A DNA stretch of 64,000 nt from assembly GCF_031010195.1 (NCBI RefSeq), contig NZ_JAUAMC010000001.1, positions 372,001 through 436,000 on the forward strand. Reading direction: 5' to 3'. This DNA is from Halomonas sp. SpR8 (lineage in GTDB: Bacteria > Pseudomonadota > Gammaproteobacteria > Pseudomonadales > Halomonadaceae). A program made the translations under genes and the position numbers. The notes below the pieces were generated by a model, which was given only the letters and a program-made list of their open reading frames with translations, had not been told where the DNA came from and did not search any database. Below, piece after piece: positions 27,740 to 36,449 of the stretch (position 1 is its first letter; each line of letters opens with the position of its first letter).

Positions 27740-28438
27740 TTACGCCGTTGCTTGTGCCGTTAAGCGTGCGATAGCAGCGGGTAGCTCACTGGCGTGCTGG
27801 ATGCCAGTCGCGCCTTCAGGCGTTACTTCTTCATCAGGAAAGTGATTGAGGTGAATCACGTGCATACCCGCCGCCAGCCCTGCTTCCACGCCTACCGCCG
27901 CATCATCAATCACCACACATGATTGTGGCGCGTAGCCCATAGCAACGGCTGCCTTGCGATAAAGCGCTGGGTCCGGCTTCCAAACGTTCAGGGTATAGGC
28001 GCTAAACAGTCTGTCTTCAAAATGGTGCCCTAGCGCGGTGCTCTCTAATGCACAGCGTATTTTAGGTTCGGGGCCATTAGACACAACGGCTTTAGGGTGG
28101 TCGCTTAGCTGATCGAGTGCGGCAGGTATACCAGGAATGGCCACAAGCTCTGAGCGCATACGGGCTTCCATGCGGGCCCGCATGGAAGCCTCAAGCTTGG
28201 CAAACGCGCCTTCTGCCAATGGTTGAAAGCGGCTTTCAAGCGTTTGCACGATGGTCTGGAAACGTACGCCTCTAAATTCATCCATATATTGCTGTGCCGA
28301 GAAGGGCAAACTAAATTCAGGAAGAATATCGCCCATCACTTCAGCAAGCAGTACTTCGCTATCGACGAGCGTGCCGTCACAGTCGAAGAGCAAACAGAGC
28401 GGGGAGTATTTAGGCTTAGCGGGAATGGCTGAATTCAT
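27740..28438 (-). CDS. HAD-superfamily phosphatase (YieH-like)
   Basis: ATG 28438 overlaps the preceding stop (ATGA), giving 232 aa; TTG 28444 is less likely. Motif I is DCDGTLVDSE, motif II VVSNGP, and motif IV VIDDAAVGVEAG. The helical cap after motif I is of the beta-phosphoglucomutase/phosphogluconate-phosphatase class. It closes a three-gene operon with the 2-hydroxyacid dehydrogenase and PfkB kinase, so a phosphorylated hexonate is the likely substrate, perhaps to relieve sugar-phosphate stress. Confidence 0.8.
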   Translation of the reverse strand: MNSAIPAKPKYSPLCLLFDCDGTLVDSEVLLAEVMGDILPEFSLPFSAQQYMDEFRGVRFQTIVQTLESRFQPLAEGAFAKLEASMRARMEARMRSELVAIPGIPAALDQLSDHPKAVVSNGPEPKIRCALESTALGHHFEDRLFSAYTLNVWKPDPALYRKAAVAMGYAPQSCVVIDDAAVGVEAGLAAGMHVIHLNHFPDEEVTPEGATGIQHASELPAAIARLTAQATA

Positions 28439-29409
28439 TTGCAAACTTCCTCATTAACCAGGCTAATTGGACGTTCACCTTGCAGTGCTAGGCGAATATT
28501 ATCCACTGCCCGCTGGGCCATGGCATCGCGGGTTTCATGGGTAGCGGAGCCGATATGGGGCAGGGCGACGACATTCGACATAGTAAGTAGAGGGGAAGAG
28601 GCAGATAATGGCTCCTGCTCAAATACATCCAGCCCTGCTGCTTTAATCACGCCGTTTTCCAGGGCGTGTATCAAGGCGCTTTCATCAACCACTTTGCCGC
28701 GGGCGATATTGATAAAAATGGCGGAGGTCTTCATCAGCGCGAACTGATGCGCGCCAATTAAGTGCTCGGTTTCAGCGGTGAGCGGAACCGTCACACAAAC
28801 AAAGTCGGCTTCGTTCAATAGCTCGTTAAGTTCATGCCGCTCAGCACCAAGTTCGCGTTCCAGTTCAGGCTTCGGAGAGGCTTTCGAGTAGAGCACCTTC
28901 ATGCCAAATCCCAGGGCGCCGCGCCTGGCCACCGCCTGACCGATGCGTCCAAAACCCACCATGCCAAGGGTTTTGCCATGCACATCGCTGCCAAACAGCG
29001 CCGGACCAATACTGCCCTGCCATTCACCTGCTTTCACCCATTCGGCTAACTCAACGGCGCGCCGTGCTGTGGCCATAATGAGGGTGAAACCGGTATCGGC
29101 GGTGGTTTCAGTGAGCACGTCAGGCGTATTGCACAGCATAATGCCGCGCTGGGTCAGCTCATTGACGGGGATGTTGTCATAGCCAACAGAGATGGTGGCA
29201 ATGGCGGTTAGGTTTGGCGCCGCGTCTAATAACTCAGCCGTAATCGCGAGACCAGACCCGATAATACCATCGGCCTTGGCCAGCAGAGCTTGGTTGGCTG
29301 GATCATTCAGCGCCGTGGTTTTCGGCAGTACGTCCACCTCAAACAAATCATTCAGCTCGGCTAGCTGGGCATCGCTGAGTCGTCCTTGAATCACTAGACG
29401 TTTTTTCAT
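28435..29409 (-). CDS. D-2-hydroxyacid dehydrogenase (KguD/GhrB type)
   Basis: ATG 29409 follows AAGGAGAT and gives 324 aa; the longer frame to 29472 lacks a ribosome site. Family motifs are VLTETTADTGF, the Rossmann GMVGFGRIGQAV, INIARGKVVDE and the catalytic-His segment LPHIGSATHETR. The closest types I recall are 2-keto-6-phosphogluconate reductase (KguD) and glyoxylate/hydroxypyruvate/2-ketogluconate reductase (GhrB). The coupled kinase and LacI regulator favour a ketogluconate role. Confidence 0.83.
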   Translation of the reverse strand: MKKRLVIQGRLSDAQLAELNDLFEVDVLPKTTALNDPANQALLAKADGIIGSGLAITAELLDAAPNLTAIATISVGYDNIPVNELTQRGIMLCNTPDVLTETTADTGFTLIMATARRAVELAEWVKAGEWQGSIGPALFGSDVHGKTLGMVGFGRIGQAVARRGALGFGMKVLYSKASPKPELERELGAERHELNELLNEADFVCVTVPLTAETEHLIGAHQFALMKTSAIFINIARGKVVDESALIHALENGVIKAAGLDVFEQEPLSASSPLLTMSNVVALPHIGSATHETRDAMAQRAVDNIRLALQGERPISLVNEEVCK

Positions 29410-29446
29410 CGTTATCTCCTTGTTATAAAAATCTAGTAAGCGATTT

Positions 29447-30430
29447 TTAAGTAGCGGGCTGGCTAGCTTCAAGCGTTTTTAGTTGATTGCGATTTGGCAG
29501 ACCTTCCATATCACCAATCACCTGAATCGCTTGGGCGCCAATAAGGTTGCCGCGCTGGGCCGCTTGGCGTGCCGTTCCGCCGTCGAGCAGGGCACTAATT
29601 ACGCCGACAGCGAAGCCATCGCCTGCCCCAACGGTATCTACTACTTCTGCTACGCGGCAACCTGGCATTGCGAAACTCTCCTCCTGCCCGTCTAAGCGGC
29701 CGCGATAATAGCTGCCTTCTGGCCCTAGCTTGATAATCACCGCAGAAGCCCCTTGATCTAGATAGTAGCCTGCTATGTCGTAAGGCGTCTTCTGCCCGGT
29801 GAGTAACTGGCCTTCTGAAAGCCCCGGCAATACCCAGTCTGACAACGCGGCAAGAGCATTCAGCGTCTTGCGCATAGCGTCTTCGCTATCCCACAGGCTG
29901 GGGCGTAAATTAGGGTCAAAAGAGATGCTGGCACCGCTAGCGCGCGCCTTTTTAAGCGCATGGTTAGCAAGTTCACGGGCACTGGTGGAAAGTGCCGGCG
30001 GTATGCCTGTGGCATGAACATGGCGCAGGGCTGTGAAATCGATATCGTGGGTGTCAGTGGGGGTTAAGTGGCTGGCGGCACTGCCGCGCCGAAAGTACTC
30101 CACCTTAGGGTCTGCACCATTGAGCGCGCGCTCTTTGAAAAGCAGCCCTGTGGGGTGCTGGGTATCGGTGCGCAGGTGACGGCAGTCGAGCCCTTCATTT
30201 TCTAAAGTCTGGCGGATGAAGTCGCCAAAGCTGTCATTCCCGACGCGGCTTAACCAACCGACGTGAAAGCCTAGGCGCGCCAAACCAATCGCCACGTTGG
30301 TATCGGCACCGGCGATCCGGCGCTGAAAATGCTCAATGTCGCTAAGCTTGCCAGGGGCGTTTGCCACAAACATGGTCATGGCTTCGCCAAAGGTAAGGAT
30401 TTCAGGTGGGTTAGTGAAAGAGTGGGGCAT
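29447..30430 (-). CDS. kdgK: PfkB-family sugar kinase (2-keto-3-deoxygluconate or 2-ketogluconate kinase)
   Basis: ATG 30430 is preferred (327 aa), with AAAGAGA upstream; ATG 30463 would place the start next to the LacI operator. Ribokinase-fold landmarks are TFGEAMTMF, IAGADTNVAIGLARLGF, and the catalytic DTVGAGDGFAVGV. It resembles both KdgK of Bacillus and KguK of Pseudomonas, which are close relatives, so the substrate is ambiguous. It could phosphorylate 2-keto-3-deoxygluconate made by UxuA/ManD, or 2-ketogluconate ahead of the downstream reductase. Confidence 0.75.
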   Translation of the reverse strand: MPHSFTNPPEILTFGEAMTMFVANAPGKLSDIEHFQRRIAGADTNVAIGLARLGFHVGWLSRVGNDSFGDFIRQTLENEGLDCRHLRTDTQHPTGLLFKERALNGADPKVEYFRRGSAASHLTPTDTHDIDFTALRHVHATGIPPALSTSARELANHALKKARASGASISFDPNLRPSLWDSEDAMRKTLNALAALSDWVLPGLSEGQLLTGQKTPYDIAGYYLDQGASAVIIKLGPEGSYYRGRLDGQEESFAMPGCRVAEVVDTVGAGDGFAVGVISALLDGGTARQAAQRGNLIGAQAIQVIGDMEGLPNRNQLKTLEASQPAT

Positions 30431-30467
30431 GGTCAATAATCTCTTTGAGTTGTTTATTTCCATTCAA

Positions 30468-30481
30468 TGGGAACGATACCA
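30468..30481. promoter_or_regulatory. Probable LacI-family operator upstream of the kinase operon
   Basis: TGGGAACGATACCA lies 38-51 bp before the kinase start. It matches the palindrome TGGGAACGGTTCCA upstream of the LacI gene (31549-31562) at 12 of 14 positions and has the central CG typical of LacI-family operators. Confidence 0.7.
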
Positions 30482-30515
30482 TTTTTGTGGCGACGTTTAC
30501 CGTCGCCTTAAAAAA

Positions 30516-31532
30516 TTAACGCTGAGTGGAGCCTCGTTTAATCAGGGTGGGTGCAAAACTTAACGCTATTGGCATCGATAATGCGTTTGGTGTGATCCGG
30601 TGCATTAAACACTGAATGGCCGTTTTGCCAATCTCATCGGTGGGTTGGGCAAGGGTGGTAATGCCAGGCGGCACTAGGGCGCACCAATCGAGCTCATCAA
30701 TCCCCATCAGACCTACCTTACCAAGCGGCAATCCAAGTTGCTGAAAAAGGCGCGTTACCGCTAGGGTGGCAGTGCCATTGCCACAAAGTACCGCGCTGGG
30801 TTGCTGGTTGTGAGCCGCTATAAAGCTGCCAAGTGCTTTGAGCGTTGCGGCATCGCCTGGCTGGCTAAGCAGTAACGTTGCGTCGTTTAACCCCCGTTGC
30901 TTGGCGCTTTGATTAAAACGAGTCAAACGTAGTTGACGTGTGCTGGATACTTCAAGGGGTTCACTGGCGTATAAAACACTTTCGTATCCCTGAGCAACGA
31001 GATGGTCAAGCGCCATATCAATCGCTAAGTGGTTGTCCAGGCCCACAACTTCAGCGTCGATATGGTTGACCTCTCGGTCTAGTAGCACAATCGGTGTTCC
31101 CTGAGCGATAAACGTATCAAGCTCTCGTTCAGGACTACCTGCCGCGTTGACTACCAAGCCTTCTACTTGATAGGCGCTAAGCAAGGCTAAATGCTGGCGT
31201 TCCAGCTCAGGGTCGTTGTCGGTATTACCCACTAATAGTGAGTAACCGTACTGACGGCACGCTTGCTCGACCCCATGAGTAATGGCGACCGAAAAAGGAT
31301 TGCGGATATCGGCGACCAGCATTCCAACTAACTTAGAGCGCCCGCCTTTTAATCCGCGCGCCATCTGATTGGGGTGATAGCCGAGGGTATGAGCAGCTTG
31401 AGCAATACGCGTCTGAAGAGCGGGCGACAGTCGCTCACGCTCCTCGCCAAAATAGCGCGAGACGCTGGTTTTAGAAGCGCCTGCTAAACGAGCGACTTCA
31501 ATGATAGTGGAACGGCGCGACTCGGTTGTCAT
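30516..31532 (-). CDS. LacI-family repressor of the keto-sugar-acid operon
   Basis: ATG 31532 (338 aa) places the DNA-binding domain correctly at the N-terminus (TIIEVARLAGASKTSVSRYF, hinge HPNQMARGL). The rest is a periplasmic-binding-like effector domain. The frame to 31580 runs through the operator and is rejected. It resembles GntR/PtxS/KdgR-type regulators of gluconate or ketogluconate use. Matching palindromes before its own gene and before the kinase operon suggest autoregulation and control of that operon. Confidence 0.86.
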   Translation of the reverse strand: MTTESRRSTIIEVARLAGASKTSVSRYFGEERERLSPALQTRIAQAAHTLGYHPNQMARGLKGGRSKLVGMLVADIRNPFSVAITHGVEQACRQYGYSLLVGNTDNDPELERQHLALLSAYQVEGLVVNAAGSPERELDTFIAQGTPIVLLDREVNHIDAEVVGLDNHLAIDMALDHLVAQGYESVLYASEPLEVSSTRQLRLTRFNQSAKQRGLNDATLLLSQPGDAATLKALGSFIAAHNQQPSAVLCGNGTATLAVTRLFQQLGLPLGKVGLMGIDELDWCALVPPGITTLAQPTDEIGKTAIQCLMHRITPNALSMPIALSFAPTLIKRGSTQR

Positions 31533-31548
31533 AATGTACTTGAAACAA

Positions 31549-31562
31549 TGGGAACGGTTCCA
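31549..31562. promoter_or_regulatory. Probable LacI-family operator upstream of the regulator gene
   Basis: TGGGAACGGTTCCA is a near-perfect palindrome ending 17 bp before the LacI start codon. The 14-bp length and central CG fit the family. Confidence 0.75.
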
Positions 31563-31663
31563 AGGTAAAAGATTTATCACTTTTGAGCAATTAACATACT
31601 GGCAAGCATTCCAATGTTGGCCGGAGTAAACTACTTGGTTTTATTCGACGCTTGGCTGACTGA

Positions 31664-32473
31664 ATGCACCCTACTTACGAACTGACAGAAGCGGGAGACC
31701 GCTACTTCGATGGTCTGGCGGACAAATTTTCCCGTTCGCTCTATCAAGCGCCTCGAGGTGAGCTGCGCCTGGCCATGCTCGACTATCTGTTGCCGCAAAT
31801 GTTGCTGTTAAACGAGCAGAAAGTCCTCGACGTTGGCGGTGGTTTGGGCCAGCAAGCGGCGTGGTTTGCCAAGCGTGGGCATGCGGTGACCATGACTGAG
31901 CCCTCAGAAGATATGCTTAGCCACGCCAAGCAGTGGCACTCCGACGACAGCGCGTTACCCCGCGAGTCGATTCGCTACCTTCAGGCGCCAATTCAAACGC
32001 TGTCTACACAAGCGCCAGGGCCATGGCCGCTGATTACTTGCCATGCAGTGTTGGAGTGGTTAGGCGACCCGCAAGCAGCATTAGCTAGCCTAGACGCGTT
32101 ATTAGCGCCCGGTGGGCAACTCAGTTTGATGGTGTTCAACCGTGATGCGTTACGTTTCTCTAATGTGGTGAAAGGCAATCTTGAGAAGGCCTTGAGCGAC
32201 CGCTTGGCGGGGAAGGGGAAGCGACAACGGTTAACGCCGATCTCACCCGTCAGCCATGCAGAGATTGCTCAGTGGAGCGCTGCGAGCGGCCTGCAGATAG
32301 CGTCAGTCGCCGGTATCCGTGTCTTTCAAGATTACTTACGCAAACCGCCAGCAACACCCGTAGAAAATGAAACACTGCTTGCGCTGGAAAAGCAGTACTG
32401 CCGACAGGATCCACACTGGCGTTTGGGTCGCTACCTACTCTATACCCTAACCAAACCGGAGACCCTTGTATGA
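31664..32473 (+). CDS. cmoM: tRNA 5-carboxymethoxyuridine methyltransferase
   Basis: This 269-aa class I methyltransferase matches CmoM (formerly SmtA): DRYFDGLADKFSRSLYQAPRGELR at the N-terminus, the SAM-binding LDVGGGLGQQAAWFAKRGH, ITCHAVLEWLGDP, and the C-terminal VFQDYLR and EKQYCRQDPHWRLGRYL. It methylates cmo5U34 to mcmo5U34 in a subset of tRNAs, using SAM. CmoA and CmoB, which make the substrate, are encoded 23 kb away in this window. The stop overlaps rsmC (ATGA). Confidence 0.9.
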   Translation: MHPTYELTEAGDRYFDGLADKFSRSLYQAPRGELRLAMLDYLLPQMLLLNEQKVLDVGGGLGQQAAWFAKRGHAVTMTEPSEDMLSHAKQWHSDDSALPRESIRYLQAPIQTLSTQAPGPWPLITCHAVLEWLGDPQAALASLDALLAPGGQLSLMVFNRDALRFSNVVKGNLEKALSDRLAGKGKRQRLTPISPVSHAEIAQWSAASGLQIASVAGIRVFQDYLRKPPATPVENETLLALEKQYCRQDPHWRLGRYLLYTLTKPETLV

Positions 32474-33495
32474 GTGCTCAAGATCCTGCTTGCCAATTGC
32501 TCGCACGCCAGCAAGATAATTATGATGCTTTGTGGGTTGTTGGCCCGCCAATAGATAGCTGGCTTGTTGATCGATCAGCCGGGGTGGTGAGCGGTGATCA
32601 TGACGTTCTCATCGAATGGGCTACTAAAGGCAAGCAAGTCAGGACGCCCTTTGATATCGCGACGGATGACGCACTGGGTAACGGGCAGGATAAAGACATT
32701 GTGCTGTTTTGGCCGAAAGCCCACCAACTGGGCATTTGGTGGCTCAAGTGGTTATGTGAACAGCTACCCAGCGGAACGCCGTTTGACATTGTCGGTGCGC
32801 ACCTGGGAGGAATTAAGCGCGTGCCCCAAATGCTTGAGGAACTGGGGCTGCCATGGGACAAGCGCGATAACGCCCGACGCTGTACGCTATTTGCCTCTCA
32901 TACCGTTGCCTTAAATTCAGCCAGTGGATCAAGCGACACCGCTTGGCAGACGTTTGAGACGCCAGGGCTAACGCTGGTAAGTCACCCAGGCGTATTCGGT
33001 CATGGCAAAGTCGATGAAGGCACGCTGTTAATGTTGGAAAGCCTGGAAAGTAGCTTGCCTAAAAAACCGCTCAAGGTTCTGGATATGGGCTGTGGCGATG
33101 GCATTATTAGCGCTTGGTTAGCGCAGCGAGGTCACCTTGTGACCGCCGTGGACGTTAGCGCTTTTGCAGTAGAAGCCTGTAAACGCACCTTAACGGCGAA
33201 TGGATTAGAAGGGCGCGTGCTGCGTAGCGATGTGTTCAGCGCGCTTGAGGGCGAGCAGTTTGACTGGATTGTCAGCAATCCGCCTTTCCATAAAGAGCGT
33301 GATATTAGCTATGGTCCCAGCCAGCGCTTGATTAGCAAAGCGCCTGAGCACCTAAAAACCGGTGGACGTTTGGTCATTGTGGCGAATGGTTTTCTGCCTT
33401 ATCCCGATCACTTACAGCGCGCTTTTCAAGATTTTCATATTTTGGCGGATAACCGTCGCTTCAAGGTATACACAGCAAAGCAACTAAGCCGCTAG
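32470..33495 (+). CDS. rsmC: 16S rRNA guanine-N2 methyltransferase (RsmC type)
   Basis: This 341-aa protein has the duplicated methyltransferase layout of RsmC/RlmG: a degenerate N-terminal domain and a catalytic C-terminal domain with LDMGCGDGIISAWL and the target-binding SNPPFH motif. It would methylate G1207 of 16S rRNA. RlmG (23S G1835) is the close alternative. Overlap with cmoM indicates an RNA-modification operon. Confidence 0.84.
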   Translation: MSAQDPACQLLARQQDNYDALWVVGPPIDSWLVDRSAGVVSGDHDVLIEWATKGKQVRTPFDIATDDALGNGQDKDIVLFWPKAHQLGIWWLKWLCEQLPSGTPFDIVGAHLGGIKRVPQMLEELGLPWDKRDNARRCTLFASHTVALNSASGSSDTAWQTFETPGLTLVSHPGVFGHGKVDEGTLLMLESLESSLPKKPLKVLDMGCGDGIISAWLAQRGHLVTAVDVSAFAVEACKRTLTANGLEGRVLRSDVFSALEGEQFDWIVSNPPFHKERDISYGPSQRLISKAPEHLKTGGRLVIVANGFLPYPDHLQRAFQDFHILADNRRFKVYTAKQLSR

Positions 33496-33546
33496 CCCCA
33501 GCCGCCAATCAACTTCTACTATAAATGAGGATTCATAAGCCGTTAT

Positions 33547-33579
33547 TTGGCCCTAGGTAAGCTTGCCAGGGCCAAAATT
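33547..33579 (+). terminator. Hairpin terminator after rsmC
   Basis: TTGGCCCT and AGGGCCAA form the stem around a partly self-complementary GGTAAGCTTGCC centre, followed by AATTG. It lies about 50 bp after rsmC and before the next gene. Confidence 0.55.
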
Positions 33580-33685
33580 GCTCGTCCACACTCGATTTAT
33601 TGGTCAAGCTGTCATACAGTCAGATGTTACGACTCTAGGCATGTGCCTACCATTCTGGGTCATGCCGTTACCAGGGATGTGCCAC

Positions 33686-34429
33686 ATGAAGCGACTCAAC
33701 AACAAAAATGCACTGGTCACCGCCGCTGCGAATGGCATTGGACGCGCTACCGCCGAGCGCTTTGTAGCCGAAGGTGCGCGGGTATTTGCAACCGACATCG
33801 ATATCGCCACGCTAGAAGGAGTGGAGGGCGTTGAAGCGTACTGCCTGGATGTCACGAACAGCAAGGCGATTCATGAACTGGCTAGCTCGCTGCCTAATCT
33901 GGACATACTCTTTAACTGTGCGGGTATGGTGGCGGGAGGATCTGTGCTCGAGTGTGATGAAGCCACTTGGCAACGCTCACTGGATCTTAATGTCACCTCT
34001 ATGTTTCATACCTTGCAGGCTTTTTTACCGGGCATGCTGGTGAATGGGGGCGGCAGTATTATCAATATGGCTTCCCTGGCCTCAAGCGTTAAAGGCGTGG
34101 CTAACCGCTGTGCTTATGGGACTTCCAAAGCGGCGGTGATTGGTCTCACCAAATCGGTGGCTGCAGACTTTATGACCCAAGGCATACGCTGTAATGCGAT
34201 TTGCCCTGGCACGGTTGAATCACCCTCCTTAAAGCAACGTATCGCCGAGCAGGCGCGTAAAGAGGGGCGCAGCGACGCAGACGTGCTGGCGTCTTTTATT
34301 GCGCGCCAACCAATGGGCAGGTTAGGGCGAGTGGAAGAGGTCGCCGCATTGGCAACGTTCCTGGCCAGTGATGAATCTGAGTTTATTACGGGTACGGTAC
34401 AATTGATTGATGGCGGCTGGGCAAACTAA
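33686..34429 (+). CDS. Short-chain dehydrogenase/reductase, 2-keto-3-deoxy-sugar-acid type
   Basis: ATG 33686 (247 aa) is chosen because it begins at the family's usual N-terminus (MKRLNNKNALVTAAANGIG); the longer frame crosses the rsmC terminator. Motifs are the TAAANGIG cofactor loop (variant of TGxxxGxG), NCAG, the catalytic Ser in NMASLASSV and YGTSK. The closest type I recall is 2-keto-3-deoxy-L-fuconate dehydrogenase. The adjacent FAH-family hydrolase fits that pathway, where the dehydrogenase product is cleaved. Confidence 0.8.
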   Translation: MKRLNNKNALVTAAANGIGRATAERFVAEGARVFATDIDIATLEGVEGVEAYCLDVTNSKAIHELASSLPNLDILFNCAGMVAGGSVLECDEATWQRSLDLNVTSMFHTLQAFLPGMLVNGGGSIINMASLASSVKGVANRCAYGTSKAAVIGLTKSVAADFMTQGIRCNAICPGTVESPSLKQRIAEQARKEGRSDADVLASFIARQPMGRLGRVEEVAALATFLASDESEFITGTVQLIDGGWAN

Positions 34430-34451
34430 TCATTTTAGAAGGTATAACAAT

Positions 34452-35294
34452 ATGAAACTTGTACGTTTTGGTTCACCGGGCCAGGAAAAGCCGGGCATTT
34501 TAGATGGTCAAGGTAAGGTGCGTGATCTTTCTTCCATCGTGGGCGATATTGCTGGTGATGTACTGGGCGATGCGGGCTTAAAGAAGTTGCGTGATATCGA
34601 TGTGACGACACTGTCGGAAGTGCCGGACGATACACGTTTTGGGCCCTGTGTCGGTCGGGTCGGCAAGTTTATCTGTATTGGCCTCAACTACTCTGATCAT
34701 GCGGCTGAAACCGGCGCTGACGTGCCGCCAGAACCGGTTATTTTCAATAAGTGGACCAGCGCGATCTGCGGCCCTAATGACGATGTTGAAATCCCCCGTG
34801 GCTCTAATAAGACCGACTGGGAAGTGGAGCTTGGGGTGATTATTGGCAAAGGCGGCCGTTACATTGATGAAGCCGATGCGATGTCCCATGTGGCGGGCTT
34901 CTGTGTTGTTAACGATGTGTCTGAACGTGAGTTTCAGTTAGAGCGCAGCGGCACTTGGGATAAAGGTAAAGGCTGCGATACGTTCGGCCCTTTAGGCCCT
35001 TGGCTGGTAACGCGCGATGAAGTTGCTGACCCCCATCAGCTGAGTATGTGGCTAGAGGTTGACGGCCACCGCTATCAGGATGGCAATACCCGCACCATGG
35101 TCTACCAAGTGCCTTTTCTGATTAGTTACTTGAGCCGTTTCATGAGCTTGCAGCCCGGCGATGTGATTTCAACCGGAACGCCGCCAGGCGTCGGGATGGG
35201 GCAGAAGCCGCCTATTTACCTTCGTGATGGGCAGCAAATGCGTTTAGGTATTGAAGGACTTGGTGAGCAGTTGCAGCGGGTCGTACAGGCTTAG
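34452..35294 (+). CDS. Fumarylacetoacetate-hydrolase-family protein (2,4-diketo-3-deoxy-sugar-acid hydrolase type)
   Basis: ATG 34452 follows AGAAGG and gives 280 aa. FAH-fold landmarks are CIGLNYSDHAAE, PVIFNKWTSAICGPND, the metal-binding DWEVELGVIIGKGG and GFCVVNDVSER, and STGTPPGVGMG. Homologues are often annotated ureidoglycolate lyase. Pairing with the SDR favours hydrolysis of a 2,4-diketo-3-deoxy acid such as that from L-fuconate or L-rhamnonate. No dehydratase of that pathway is adjacent. Confidence 0.83.
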   Translation: MKLVRFGSPGQEKPGILDGQGKVRDLSSIVGDIAGDVLGDAGLKKLRDIDVTTLSEVPDDTRFGPCVGRVGKFICIGLNYSDHAAETGADVPPEPVIFNKWTSAICGPNDDVEIPRGSNKTDWEVELGVIIGKGGRYIDEADAMSHVAGFCVVNDVSEREFQLERSGTWDKGKGCDTFGPLGPWLVTRDEVADPHQLSMWLEVDGHRYQDGNTRTMVYQVPFLISYLSRFMSLQPGDVISTGTPPGVGMGQKPPIYLRDGQQMRLGIEGLGEQLQRVVQA

Positions 35295-35313
35295 CATTGA
35301 TGGAGGCGCACTC

Positions 35314-35538
35314 ATGCAAGTGCTTGTCTGTAAAAAACCGCACCACTTGGAGCTTGCTCACGCCGATAAACCTAAGTGTTTGCCTGGGCATGCCGTGGTG
35401 CGGATTCGCCGTATCGGTATCTGTGGAACGGATATTCATGCTTGTGGCGGCAACTTACTCACCGGGCACCTCTTGCGGGCGTACCCACCCAAATGCCCCA
35501 GAGGTGTGATCCGGCTAATCAGGTTATCAAGGCCATGA
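35314..35538 (+). pseudogene. Truncated zinc alcohol dehydrogenase, N-terminal remnant
   Basis: GGAGG precedes ATG 35314. The first 50 or so residues are those of a medium-chain Zn-dehydrogenase, including the catalytic-zinc segment RRIGICGTDIHACGGN. Similarity then ends and about 20 unrelated residues lead to a stop at 35538. A whole enzyme would need about 290 more residues, including the GHE ligand, structural zinc loop and Rossmann domain, none of which follow. It looks like the deleted end of the SDR-FAH sugar-acid cluster. Confidence 0.8.
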
Positions 35539-35672
35539 TCTCGATTGACGTTTAATACTTCTTCGTCGTTTGCTCAAACTTTCCACAATCAGCCGCCGAC
35601 GAAGTTATCTTTAGGGTCTATGATGCAAGTTAGTAGACGTTAATTTAATGGTCGTGGGTGGGAGAGGCTGAA

Positions 35673-36401
35673 ATGGCAGGAAGCGTTCGTACTACAGCGG
35701 TACTGGGAAGCGCTGTGTTATTGGGTGGGTTGCTAGCGCTGGGACTGGTTTGGAGCGGTAGCTATATCAAGGGAGCTGCTGAAGTGTGGCAGCAGTCGTC
35801 GCGTAGCGTCACGGTGCGCGGCTTGGCTGAGCGTGAAGTGGCGGCGGACTTAGTATTGTGGCCGTTTAACTACAGTGTCAGTGCCAACAGTTTGGGAGAG
35901 CTGGAGCAGCAGCTGTCAGAAGACGAGCAGGCAATTCGCGAATTTCTAGATGCTCAAGGATTTTCGTCAGAACACGTTAGCTCGACACCGCCGCGCATTA
36001 CCGATCAATTTAGCAATCAGTACGGCGGTCAGCGCCCCGATGAGCGTTATCGCGCAGAAGCAACGCTACTGTTGCGTTCGCCTGATGTTGAGAGGGTTAT
36101 CGAGGCAATTCCCAGTGCGACCTCGCTGGTACGTGAGGGCGTACTGTTGTCGCCCAGCTATGAATACCGCACAGAGTTTTTATTTACCGGACTTGATGCC
36201 ATAAAGCCTGAAATGATCGCGGCAGCCACGGCGGATGCTCGTAGCGCCGCTCAGCAGTTTGCTGAAGACTCCGGTAGCCAAGTGGGCCAGATCCGCCAAG
36301 CCACCCAGGGCTACTTTTCCATTGAAGACCTGGACAGCTATACGCCGCAAACCAAACGTGTGCGCGTTGTCACCACTGTTGACTATGCGCTAGAGGATTA
36401 A
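35673..36401 (+). CDS. SIMPL-domain (DUF541) periplasmic protein
   Basis: ATG 35673 (242 aa) follows GGAGAGG; the frame extends to a GTG at 35658. One N-terminal membrane anchor (about residues 8-30) is followed by a SIMPL domain starting at SVTVRGLAEREV, the typical entry of the family (YggE/BP26 relatives, implicated in oxidative-stress defence and envelope functions). Exported, probably anchored in the inner membrane. No partner gene is evident. Confidence 0.82.
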   Translation: MAGSVRTTAVLGSAVLLGGLLALGLVWSGSYIKGAAEVWQQSSRSVTVRGLAEREVAADLVLWPFNYSVSANSLGELEQQLSEDEQAIREFLDAQGFSSEHVSSTPPRITDQFSNQYGGQRPDERYRAEATLLLRSPDVERVIEAIPSATSLVREGVLLSPSYEYRTEFLFTGLDAIKPEMIAAATADARSAAQQFAEDSGSQVGQIRQATQGYFSIEDLDSYTPQTKRVRVVTTVDYALED

Positions 36402-36449
36402 GCGTTAAAAAACGCGCCATAAGCGAGGTCGGTGATAGCTAAGTTGAGA

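Noticed and set aside
33563..33685. Longer N-terminus of the short-chain dehydrogenase
   Set aside because: The added 41 codons run over the rsmC terminator hairpin and precede the family's normal start; no ribosome site supports them.
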